Origin: Eremothecium cymbalariae DBVPG#7215
Lineage: Eukaryota; Ascomycota; Saccharomycetes; Saccharomycetales; Saccharomycetaceae
Length of the DNA stretch: 64,000 nt
Direction: 5' to 3'
NCBI RefSeq assembly: GCF_000235365.1
Contig: NC_016454.1
Location: 895,279-959,278 of the forward strand
The stretch's first letter is position 1. The number at the start of each line of letters is the position of its first letter. Positions 30,656 to 40,980 of this stretch are shown here, in pieces. Position numbers and translations under genes: made by a program. The notes under the pieces are model-generated. The model had not been told where the DNA came from. It searched no databases and worked only from the letters and a program-made list of their open reading frames with translations.

Positions 30656-31759
30656 ATGCAAGAAGACGTAGGAAGTAATAGCAATCCAAATACTGGTGCC
30701 GGTAACACTGTTTCTAACTTATCTAGTGCTCTGCGGCAGGTCCATCTAGGAAACAGTAATACTACAACAGACCAAAGTAATATAGCAATCGATTTCAATA
30801 ATCGAACTAACCAGCAGCAGTTAATCGATGAACTGAATAGAAACGCAATTGAATCTCATAATGCCCAACTACAGGCCCAAGGACAAGAGCTTTTAAAGGA
30901 TCAGCGGAATCAAGCTGGTCAACAGCAGCAACACCAGCAGGCACAACAGATTTTACAACAGTCATATGGGGGTCCAAGTTTGATTGATAGTTCAAGAATT
31001 ACAAAGTTCTTTCAGCATCAGCCTATGGAAGGTTATACTTTGTTTTCACATCGGTCAGCTCCCAATGGGTTCAAGGTTGCTATTGTTTCAAGTGAATTGG
31101 GGTTAAATTACAACAACATTTTCTTGGATTTTAACTTGGGTGAGCATAGAGCTCCAGAATTTGTTGCGATTAATCCAAACGCTCGTGTTCCAGCCTTAAT
31201 TGATCATAGCCTTGACAATTTATCTATCTGGGAATCTGGCGCTATTATATTGCATTTGGTCAACAAGTATTACAGAGAAACCGGAAACCCATTGTTATGG
31301 TCTGATAATTTGGCTGAACAAGCGCAAGTAAATTCCTGGTTATTTTTTCAAACTTCAGGACATGCTCCCATGATCGGGCAAGCCTTGCATTTCAGATATT
31401 TCCACTCACAGAAAGTTCCAAGTGCTGTTGACAGGTACACAGATGAAGTGAGAAGGGTTTATGGGGTTGTTGAAATGGCTTTGGCTGAACGAAGAGAGGC
31501 ATTAATTATGGACTTAGATTCCGAAAATGCTGCCGCATATTCGGCCGGTACTACTCCTTTAACTCAAAGCAGATTTTTTGACTACCCAGTTTGGTTAGTC
31601 GGTGACAAGATTACCATTGCAGATTTATCATTTGTACCATGGAATAATGTAGTGGACAGAATTGGAATTAACATAAAGGTTGAGTTCCCTGAAGTTTACA
31701 AATGGACGAAGCATATGATGAGAAGGCCCGCAGTTATCAAAGCCTTGCGTGGAGAATAA
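30656..31759 (+). CDS. URE2: Nitrogen catabolite repressor Ure2 (GST fold)
   Basis: Ure2 holds the GATA activators Gln3 and Gat1 in the cytoplasm under good nitrogen supply and has glutathione peroxidase activity. The 367-residue product has the GST-like core from about residue 115: ITKFFQHQPMEGYTLFSHRS, NLGEHRAPEFVAINPNARVP, IWESGAIILHLVNKYY, and ends MRRPAVIKALRGE like S. cerevisiae. The N-terminal 100 residues keep the short conserved motif (SNLSSALRQVHLGNSNTTTDQ) but lack the long Asn runs of the S. cerevisiae prion domain; a Gln-rich stretch (about 85-103) is present instead. Synteny agrees with YNL229C. Confidence 0.96.
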   Translation: MQEDVGSNSNPNTGAGNTVSNLSSALRQVHLGNSNTTTDQSNIAIDFNNRTNQQQLIDELNRNAIESHNAQLQAQGQELLKDQRNQAGQQQQHQQAQQILQQSYGGPSLIDSSRITKFFQHQPMEGYTLFSHRSAPNGFKVAIVSSELGLNYNNIFLDFNLGEHRAPEFVAINPNARVPALIDHSLDNLSIWESGAIILHLVNKYYRETGNPLLWSDNLAEQAQVNSWLFFQTSGHAPMIGQALHFRYFHSQKVPSAVDRYTDEVRRVYGVVEMALAERREALIMDLDSENAAAYSAGTTPLTQSRFFDYPVWLVGDKITIADLSFVPWNNVVDRIGINIKVEFPEVYKWTKHMMRRPAVIKALRGE

Positions 31760-33373
31760 TCCAGCCTACTGAATGTGAATATGATGATTTATAATTTTTA
31801 TTTTTATTTTACAAGTTCAACAAAACGCTACAAATGACATGGTTGTCTAAATTACAGGATAACTCTCTGAATGCTGTTTTACTTATTTAGATTGACTTTT
31901 TGCTTTTTTAATTCAAGCTGTCCTTCTTTTGAACATGAGCTCCCTACAACCTATTTATTTTCCCCTTCGCCCTTCATAGCAGTTATTGACCACAGATAGG
32001 TTTCCCTCATGTTCTTCTCCTCTTTTAAAAAGTGATAGGATAAGGCAATATATCCTCCTGAATACCTTTTGACACTTATTTAATACAAACCAGTCACATC
32101 AATTTAATAATTGTCAATAAGATCTAAGTATTCAATTTATTAGACAATTGTTTTCATATAGTACAATAGAAATGGAGGGGTGGCCGTCGGGTATCTTAAT
32201 AGCTTGCCCCTTGCTGCTGCTTGTTTCATTCACTCAATGGACTGGCAAGCTACTGAAATAGATATAGCACTTCTATTCACAGACTGTGAAATTTTTCTCT
32301 TACAATCCCTACGTTTCGTCTGTTTCATACTTGTTCAAATGTTGGTTTTAAGCACATTCAAGACCTGGCCTATATCCGTATCGCGGTATCTTATAATCCT
32401 TGTAATTAACCTAATTAGGTCAGTTACATAGGTCGGTACACTGAGACGTTTTTCGTTGCCGTTGTTGAAAAAGTCGTAACACCTTAAATAAAATCATTCT
32501 ATTCTCCTAAAAGGGCAATTACGATTTAATGTAAAACTGATTTATACACAACGGCAAGTTCAGATCTACTATCCATATCTGACTTAATTGAAGCTTGGTT
32601 TGCATATAAATATGAGATTCAGTGTCAACATTGAGCCCTTATGTTTTCCGTTCATCTCAATTTATTCTAATAACTCTTCTAATAAGACTATAACTAAGAG
32701 ATATAAAGTTTCAGATATATATCATCAAGACACACTAACCACATACGAAAGACGACATGCAACAACATTCTAAGGACGGTAATCAAAACGGAGAATCCGA
32801 AAACAAGGATCACTGGATAATCAAAGGATTTGTGTGGAATCCCCAATGTGTGATTGCATAAAAGTTTAAGTTGATAATATGTCTTTCTGTCATGGATGGT
32901 CAAAGACCCTTATGACCTATTCCTATCTTTCTCGCCCCACCAATGCAGCGCCTTGTTAACCATGCCCTTCGTTCTTTTTTATATTATGTAAGTGTTAATA
33001 AATTATCTTTGGAAATCTTTCATAGGAATATAAAATAATATAAATGATATTTGTTGTCAGTATTTTTACTGGTGTTGATCCTTTCTGTCTGTTACTGACG
33101 CTGACATGCAGACATCTTTGGAAAGTCAATGGTTACTTAGTAAACATCATCATCACCATCACAAAGCGAAGCCATTACAGTACCACGGGAAAAAAAGAAT
33201 GTAGTGCGCTTTTTGCATCTTGATGCTAGTTTCTGACCTCTAAAGAGAAGAAGGTAAGGTGAAAAATAACAGATTACTGACATTATATCGCCCGATTTTG
33301 GCTACAAGATTGAGCATATAGTGTAAATGGATTAAGAAGTTTTGAGTTGGCTTATATTTATATTATTGCAGGC
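31760..33373. other. Long intergenic region URE2-ELA1
   Basis: This 1.6 kb region is the longest gene-free stretch. I see AT-rich sequence, a G/C-richer patch at about 32170-32240, a CATCATCATCACCATCAC run (33147-33164) and polypyrimidine tracts. The longest ORFs (32180-32431, 32588-32773) show no recognisable similarity. No tRNA A/B-box pair, snoRNA or snRNA signature was recognised. S. cerevisiae has no annotated gene between URE2 and ELA1. Confidence 0.5.
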
Positions 33374-34459
33374 ATGAAGAGAGCAGACTTACTCACATTA
33401 GAGAAGTGCTGTGTGCTAACTTTAATGAGACATCATACACTGATAGATGATGTTGCACATATACCGTATGCATTGATTAGGCAGGTACTCCAAAAGTTAA
33501 AAGCAGAACAACTAGTTCGACTCGAAAAGACGAATCCATTGTTAATTTTGGGAGACGAGGAGATTTGGTACGACTTATTAAAGAAGGACTTCCCTTTAAA
33601 TGTACATGAACAATATGTATCACGAAAAAACCAAGTGTATGAATACTACTTAGGATGCATAAAGGAAAACGATGAAAAGCTACTGGATGACAAGCCGTTG
33701 GTTAAAAACTATTTCCATGAAAATGTCAAGAAGGATCCTGTTGTCTTCAAATATCGCTTACCGTCTAGACTCCTTTATTATAAATACCAACAAGAGGTAG
33801 CAGAGAAACAGGAGTTGAGTGCAGAGCGTCTAAGACAGTCTGTCAAGCAATTACAAGCTGAGAAGGAAAAAATGTTGATAACCATGCTAGAAGATCCGAT
33901 TTATGTTGAGAGGGAACTTCGCTCAACTAAAATAAAACAGCATCAAAATCGCTCTAACCTCTATTTAAAATCTTACAAAGAGCATCTAAAGCGCCAAGAA
34001 CACTTCAAAAGTGGCGGGTATGATCCCACAAAACGTAGAATATGCAAAAAGCCTTCCCCCAATGAAGCACCAAATGTTACTCAGCTTCCGCCTAGGTCAA
34101 AAACTACCCCGAAACAAACCTCATTCCCTCCTGCCCTCCCATCACCTTCACCTAATTCCGAAGCTAATATCGTCACCTCCTCCCCCCCAGAAATAACATC
34201 CCGCCAAAATCCCACTCGTACCAGTCTGCTAAAGCGCCGCAAGCACTCCGCTCAACACAAGAAGTCACCCTCCCCTCCTACCTCCTCTACGTCAACAACA
34301 AGAAAGATAAAATCTACAATATTCTCTTCGCCGACTTTATCAACTTTATTAACTCAGCAGCATGCCCAAGAAGATCAACGAAAACAGAATCCGCAAACTG
34401 AAGATGTAAAGAAACCACGGATATACATACATTCACCCCATTTAGTAATCAAGAAATAA
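33374..34459 (+). CDS. ELA1: Elongin A homologue Ela1
   Basis: Ela1 pairs with Elc1 (Elongin C) and Cul3 in the ubiquitin ligase that removes stalled RNA polymerase II. The 361-residue product (S. cerevisiae 379) starts with LLTLEKCCVLTLMRHHTLIDDV, the Elongin-C-binding BC box and F-box-like region, then WYDLLKKDFP and a helical basic middle. The last ~140 residues are low-complexity, Pro/Ser/Thr-rich and basic. The start is ATG 33374; the frame extends upstream only to a TTG at 33347. Orientation and order (URE2-ELA1-PDR16) match S. cerevisiae. Confidence 0.9.
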   Translation: MKRADLLTLEKCCVLTLMRHHTLIDDVAHIPYALIRQVLQKLKAEQLVRLEKTNPLLILGDEEIWYDLLKKDFPLNVHEQYVSRKNQVYEYYLGCIKENDEKLLDDKPLVKNYFHENVKKDPVVFKYRLPSRLLYYKYQQEVAEKQELSAERLRQSVKQLQAEKEKMLITMLEDPIYVERELRSTKIKQHQNRSNLYLKSYKEHLKRQEHFKSGGYDPTKRRICKKPSPNEAPNVTQLPPRSKTTPKQTSFPPALPSPSPNSEANIVTSSPPEITSRQNPTRTSLLKRRKHSAQHKKSPSPPTSSTSTTRKIKSTIFSSPTLSTLLTQQHAQEDQRKQNPQTEDVKKPRIYIHSPHLVIKK

Positions 34460-35041
34460 AGCGCCAGTATGCCGTGACACTCCTGTCCGCCCTCCCGAAA
34501 ACAAAAACAAACTCAAAATGCACACAATTAACCCAATTTTATTAACTACTTATTTATCATCAAAACTACAATTTTCATTTGATGGTAGAGAGCACATTCG
34601 ATGGCCTTCCAGCATACGCGTGGTTTTTCGTCTATTGCTTCCGAGTTCCGCGGAACCATAATACGCCCAAACAGAGAGAAGCGCGGGCAAACAATTCCGT
34701 AGGAGCTATTTGTCAGAACTCTGCCAAACCCCCATATTACCACTAGTTTTAGAAATGCAGCTGCTTGCGAAGAACGACTTCCAGTATGCTGCTTTTGTAA
34801 GTTGAAAACTGCCTCTCCATCCGTCATACATTAATAAGAAACAAAAGAGTTTTGTCTGGTTTTAGCGCTTTTCGGAGAGAAAGGGATTTCAACGGTTTTT
34901 TCCGCATTAGAAGATCCCATATATAGCGGGTTTTATTATTGTTATATATGTGGGCACACCGTCAAAAGGTTTGTTTAAATTATCACGGGTAAGAAACTAG
35001 AATATAGTTTCGGTCCAGCTTTGGTTCTCAAGAAGGTTTAA
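34460..35041. other. PDR16 promoter region
   Basis: About 580 bp upstream of PDR16. It carries a perfect PDRE-like palindrome at 34646-34655 and a TATA-like TATATAGC at about 34920. No ORF of note. Confidence 0.6.
34646..34655. promoter_or_regulatory. Pdr1/Pdr3 response element (PDRE) upstream of PDR16
   Basis: TTCCGCGGAA contains the perfect consensus TCCGCGGA. It lies 387 bp upstream of the PDR16 start. S. cerevisiae PDR16 is a direct Pdr1/Pdr3 target with PDREs in its promoter, so the regulatory link seems conserved to a pre-WGD lineage. Binding is inferred. Confidence 0.75.
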
Positions 35042-36115
<1,074 letters not shown>

Positions 36116-36218
36116 TCAAGGTTCTAGAACTGGTCACGACACGAAATCCTAGTAAACATTCGCATTACGAGTTGTATATACTCCGACTAAATAATCTTAT
36201 CTATATGTTCTCGGAAGA

Positions 36219-37097
36219 CTAAAACGGCTTAGCACATTTGCGTAATTCTGCGGTACCGGTAGAGGGTGCTATCATTGTTTCCCAGTCTATTGCGTACATT
36301 AGTTCACCAGCGCCATTGCTGGCCTTTGCAAATACGACACCTAGATCGTTTCTTGCAGTGGTCATGTAGTAATTCGAACCATCTCCAAGGGATAAAACTT
36401 GAGCTCTAACGATGTCACCAGGTTTGAATGATTCTGTAATCTTAACACGATCGCGGTCACTGGCCCGAACATCCTGTGCCCGTATTACTCCCCGAAACGT
36501 CTCACCAAGATCTGAAGAAGCCTGAGAAATGGAAAAACTTGTACTACCACCCTTCGGTGCCAGAGGATTGGAGCCTTTGCTACCGCATCCCGAATCAATT
36601 GGTGAAGCGTTATTTTCAACAGCTAGAATTTCAACATTGGCCCGTTGCAAAGAAATTCTGGTTACCCTTGTCAAGACAATATCGCCTTCTTTTGGTAGAT
36701 GGTTAGCAAAGTCATCGTCAACAACTATATCCGTTGAATCATTTTCGGAAGATCGACTGGACACTGATATAATAATGTTCTTCAGAAGCCTATTCTTCTC
36801 TTCGTTAGGCCCATCCTTCCCGTCCTTTTCAGAATTTACATTTAATGTAGCTGAAGATGGCTTTTCATCGCTGTCATCATTTTTAATGCTTTCTTCATTA
36901 ATTTTCACTGTTCCTAGTAGTGTAGCAGACAATACTTGTATTGGTTGCCCGTTTACTGTATATTTTTGTATCATTACACCAGGTCCAGGAACAAACCTGT
37001 ACACTACAGCTGACCCCGAATCTTCCTCAGTATGATATAAAGGACATATGAGCTGTCCTGGATAAACTTCAGTTGGCAATTTCTCCTTATACGACAT
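36219..37097 (-). CDS. CSL4: Exosome core subunit Csl4
   Basis: Csl4 is one of the three S1/KH cap subunits of the RNA exosome, which degrades and processes RNA from the 3' end. The 292-residue product, the same length as in S. cerevisiae, starts LPTEVYPGQLICPL (N-terminal domain), has a central variable acidic stretch (about 75-125), the S1 domain (EGDIVLTRVTRISLQRANVEI, then FRGVIRAQDVRASDRDRVKI and FKPGDIVRAQVLSLGD) and the C-terminal zinc-ribbon-like part. Convergent with PDR16, about 100 bp apart. Confidence 0.95.
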   Translation of the reverse strand: MSYKEKLPTEVYPGQLICPLYHTEEDSGSAVVYRFVPGPGVMIQKYTVNGQPIQVLSATLLGTVKINEESIKNDDSDEKPSSATLNVNSEKDGKDGPNEEKNRLLKNIIISVSSRSSENDSTDIVVDDDFANHLPKEGDIVLTRVTRISLQRANVEILAVENNASPIDSGCGSKGSNPLAPKGGSTSFSISQASSDLGETFRGVIRAQDVRASDRDRVKITESFKPGDIVRAQVLSLGDGSNYYMTTARNDLGVVFAKASNGAGELMYAIDWETMIAPSTGTAELRKCAKPF

Positions 37098-37696
37098 TCT
37101 CGACTTAATAACTCTATTATAACTCAGGCGGGATATTTAAGATGAGCTTCTGTTATGTAAATTTTAATCTTCCATAGGAATTTTACTTCAGCTAGGACCC
37201 GAAAAATAAGTATCACGTGACAATAAGTCATTTGACATAATCTGCAATCTCCAATTCAGTTATAAAGAACTTATCACGTAGAACTTCGATTTTTAAATAT
37301 TTTAAATCTAGATGCTAAATAATAATTAGAATACCAAAGCGTTAAATATATTTATTTATTTATTTCACATAATTCAAATAAAAATTCATCTTCAATTTGT
37401 AGATTATTTAATTTATTCATTATGTAAATAAAAAAATTTTACCTTTTTTAGTTCGATAATATGTTCAAGGTCAGCGTTTAATCAACATGGGAAAGGTATC
37501 AACTAATATAACTGAAAATGTTTCGAAGGTGGTGCATTGTGTATATCCACTATTAAATATATTATGTAGTCTAAAACCCAATTGTGTGTAGGATAAAACA
37601 AGCAAAAAAAATAGGTCGTGTGAAAATAATATTACATTTGTACATTTCGAGTATTTGCATTTCATTGCAAAACTTGGTATTATTCTGTCTTTGATA
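37098..37696. other. CSL4 promoter / BNI4 3' region, very AT-rich
   Basis: About 600 bp. A perfect TCACGTGA palindrome lies at 37213-37220 and a second TCACGT core at about 37274-37279. From 37280 to 37450 the sequence is extremely AT-rich. The combination recalls a point centromere, but no CDEIII (CCGAA core in the right place) is seen and neighbouring genes are adjacent in S. cerevisiae without a centromere. Confidence 0.5.
37213..37220. promoter_or_regulatory. E-box TCACGTGA (Cbf1-type) upstream of CSL4
   Basis: Perfect 8-bp palindrome matching the Cbf1 site, 116 bp upstream of the CSL4 start codon. A Pho4 site would also contain CACGTG, but Cbf1 prefers the flanking T/A seen here. Confidence 0.5.
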
Positions 37697-40311
37697 CTAA
37701 TAAAAGTGTGTATAGCATCTTGAGTCTTCATGAACCTCCATTTCGCTTTTAACAAGATTTAATTCTTCTTTAATCAACTGTGCTAACTGGGGGGTTAGCT
37801 GGTTGCATGTTGCAATGTCAGGCTGTCTATCGTACTCATCCTCTGTGTATGTATCATGCAGAAGAACTCTTGAAGAAAACTGAACTGACTTTACGTTGCC
37901 ATCTAAAGTATAATAGTTCAGTCCAATTTGAGTATGTAACCTTGGCAGATCATGGGAATAGTTAGGACGGAAATTCATACCTTTAAATGACATGGATATT
38001 GGCCTAATTAGTCCACCTTTTGAAACCATATGTGAATCCACAACATCCATCCCCAAGTCTTCGTCGTATTCTAGATGATTAAAATCTTCATTTTCAAAAT
38101 CGTCGTCGTAATCGTCAATAGACTTTAAATTTGGCTCATTCGCAATGTCGACACCAATTGTTACTCTTCGTGGTTCATCATCTAATTTTTCGTCCTCTTC
38201 AAGATACAGACCATTAGAAGTGGCAGTAAGGTTTGAATCTAATAAGCTGGGCTGTAAAACATCATTTGCAGGATTCAGGGATTTATACAGAGTTTCACCA
38301 GTGTTGAGTTCAAAATCAAAATGTACCTCGTCTCCAAAATCAATGATATTGGAAAATTCAACTATTTCAGACATAAATTCGGGGTCTGCAGATATGGGTG
38401 TAACAATTGGGATCTTCTGACCTGATGCATTATTTTCATCTTCAGCATCTGTATCCATTGTTAATTCATTCAATTTTTCTTGTATAGAACTAAAAGAAAT
38501 CATACCTTCTTCAACATCCCTATTAATACTTTGGGGTAGTGTCAAGTTATACTGGTAGTCATCAGATTCACTAGCCTTCGGGACAATTTCCAAGGAATCA
38601 AAAGTCCCGTTTCTTAAAATACTGTTAGTTGGAGACTTAGTCAAATCTGGAGTTGATAAAATCACTTCAGAAGCCTCCGTAATAAACATCCCCTGGTTTT
38701 GAGCATTGATTGATAAATTATCAGTTAACGATCGTCTGTAAGATTGAGTAGAATTTCTGTTGGATTTCTGAGATCGCGAGCGTTCCATTGATACGATAGA
38801 TTCGACCTCATGTGGATTCAATGACTTCGGGAATACAGCCTCACCACCGTTAAATTTATTATGAACATGACTTAATGTAGTGGAAGAGTGTTTAGGATCT
38901 ATCATGCTAATTTCTGGTCTTGAAGTATCAAGAATTGAGGAATCAGTAATATAGGAACTTTGCCTAGATAGGGAATACGTTGAATCTCGACGCTGCTCAA
39001 CTTTACCTATTGGAGTTTTAGACGTAATATCCAAGGGAGTCGGTTTTCTTTGGTCAATATCTATTCTAACAGCCACATCATCATCCCTCCTTGTAGCATC
39101 TACTTTTCTAGGTTTAATCTTTTCTTTTCCCAAGAAAGGCGTTTGGCTTTGCTTTTCTACTTCATTAGCCATTTGTGATGCTGCATTATTAGATTTTTAT
39201 TTTTTCTGAAAGAACCAAAAAGACTACTGCTACTGTAGGACTTTTTAGTCAACTTAGTAGATTGAGCTAATGATTCTTTTGAGTTAGACTTTGCGACCGA
39301 AAATGTGGAAGATGTGGGTATATTAGGAGCATCAGAACCCGCATTATCAGAGATTGAAGCTGAAGACGACTTCTTCTTTAAAAAGGAAAATACGCTTTTC
39401 CTTTTCTTTTCTGCCTTTTCAGTAACGGAAGCGGTCCTAGAGTGAGTTAAAGAGGGCATTCTCTTCCTCCATAAAGAAGCAGCTCCCGAACCAATAATAG
39501 CAGCTTGATCAGTAATAGTACTTGAAATAGACCTAGACCTAGACCTTTCTATACTTCGAGATACGTATTGTTCGCCAGAAACAATCGACTTATCTTCTAA
39601 ACCATCAGATATAACTATGTTTTTATTAGTAACCCTTGACTGTTTTGATATTTGCTCATTAAAAACTTCTGAATACGCTAGCTTTGGCGTGCATTTACTA
39701 CTATTAGACTCTGCTTTTGATAATCTTGGCTTGGCATCTATAACTTCAGGACCATTGAAATTAATCGAACCTGCCGATCTATCTTGTAAATTTGTATTTG
39801 TACTTGATGACTTAGATGTCCATCCCTGCATCTTGGAATCTAATAAATTGTCCTTTTCGTCATGATCCTCATTCTCACCACCCTGCTCCCCCTGCTGCTG
39901 CTGCTCCTCCTCCTCCTCTATTGTAGTTTCAAGAAATGTATTTGACCTAGACCTCATCCTTTCTTCCGCCTTTTTAGATTTCTCACTTAATATCCCCGCT
40001 AGAGCACTTAACGAGGGTGACGCAGTCATCTTAAAAACCTGAGTCTGCGTCTCGTTCTCCCCATCATAATCGTCATCAGAGATATCCTGAGAACCATCTA
40101 TACTATGATCCCATACAGAATCTGTATAGGTGTCACTGCCTGTACCATTACTACTACCAGCAACTCCACGCTCATTGGATATATCATAGGCAGTATCGTT
40201 CAACAAAATTGAATTTCTTAAGCTTCTCGCGTGTTGTACATTATCTATAGAATTTGAAGAATAAAAACCCAAGTTTTTTATGCTATTCGACCCCTCAAAC
40301 TGGTTATTCAT
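37697..40311 (-). CDS. BNI4: Bud-neck scaffold Bni4, apparent one-base frameshift in the middle
   Basis: Bni4 brings PP1 (Glc7) and chitin synthase III to the septin ring. Two overlapping minus-strand frames together make one Bni4: 40311-39157 (N-terminal, 384 residues, Ser/Thr-rich) and the -1 frame down to 37697 (491 residues from its first ATG). The switch fits one missing base in the 5-base run 39194-39198 (A on the coding strand), giving RKNKKSNNAASQMANEV across the joint. With it the protein is 871 residues (S. cerevisiae 892). Near the C-terminus, VQFSSRVLLHDTY contains the RVxF-type PP1-binding motif, and DSRCYTHFY ends the protein. Which explanation holds (error or real mutation) is not decidable here. 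Confidence 0.85.
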
Positions 40312-40621
40312 ATTGCAGCCCTACTATTCGTTCTATATCTTAGTAAAACTCACTAATGGACTCAAAATCTGCTGAAGATCTAACTATAAGTAAACTGTTC
40401 AAACTTCTGCCGTCAGATGGAAGAGACAAAATCGAACCAAAACACTGAAAAAGACCAGATCTTACCCAACGCAAACTTTGAATATAACCTCAAAACACCT
40501 ACTGTGTCAAAACTAGCAATCAGTTGTAGCGGAAAGAGCCTGATGCTACGCTGATGCTACCCTTTAGATTCCCTGTGCTGTTCTTTGGGATTATATGCGA
40601 ATACGAAACGCGAAAATAAAA

Positions 40622-40656
<35 letters not shown>

Positions 40657-40980
40657 ACTACGAAAAAAGAAGTAAACGACAAATTGATGTACAACTATAC
40701 AACAGGTTCCAAAGAGGAAAACTCACACCCAGATGGTTTTGAGAAGTTACCTCAGCTCAATTTCAAATACATCTATATTGATATATTTACGCAAATGAAT
40801 ACATATATAATATCGGTTTGTATTCACAGACATGTTTTACGTAACTGTATAAAATGATGTTTAAGTAGAGGCCGGGCGTACTTTTTATGCAGGTCTTAAC
40901 TATGACGAACTCGAGCTCAAGAAAGAATAGAGTTATAAAATAGACTCAGGTATGCAGGATTTGTCGAAGCTGCTGTGGGG
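40312..40980. other. BNI4 promoter / globin gene 3' region
   Basis: About 670 bp. It holds (AT)16 at 40625-40656 and a two-copy tandem duplication of an 11-mer (CTGATGCTACG, 40540-40560). A short ORF at 40585-40857 runs through the AT repeat and has no similarity I recognise. Confidence 0.5.
40625..40656. repeat. (AT)16 microsatellite
   Basis: Sixteen uninterrupted AT units, self-complementary, about 310 bp upstream of BNI4. Probably length-variable. Confidence 0.85.

Noticed and set aside
36529..37035. 168-codon plus-strand ORF
   Set aside because: Antisense to CSL4 with no recognisable domain.
37213..37450. Possible point centromere (TCACGTGA followed by very AT-rich DNA)
   Set aside because: No CDEIII with a CCGAA core at a suitable distance was found on either strand, and CSL4 and BNI4 are plain neighbours in S. 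cerevisiae.
39180..39210. Programmed -1 frameshift in BNI4
   Set aside because: The zero-frame context (T AAA AAT) is not a good slippery heptamer, and similar one-base gaps occur in two other genes, so error or mutation is simpler.
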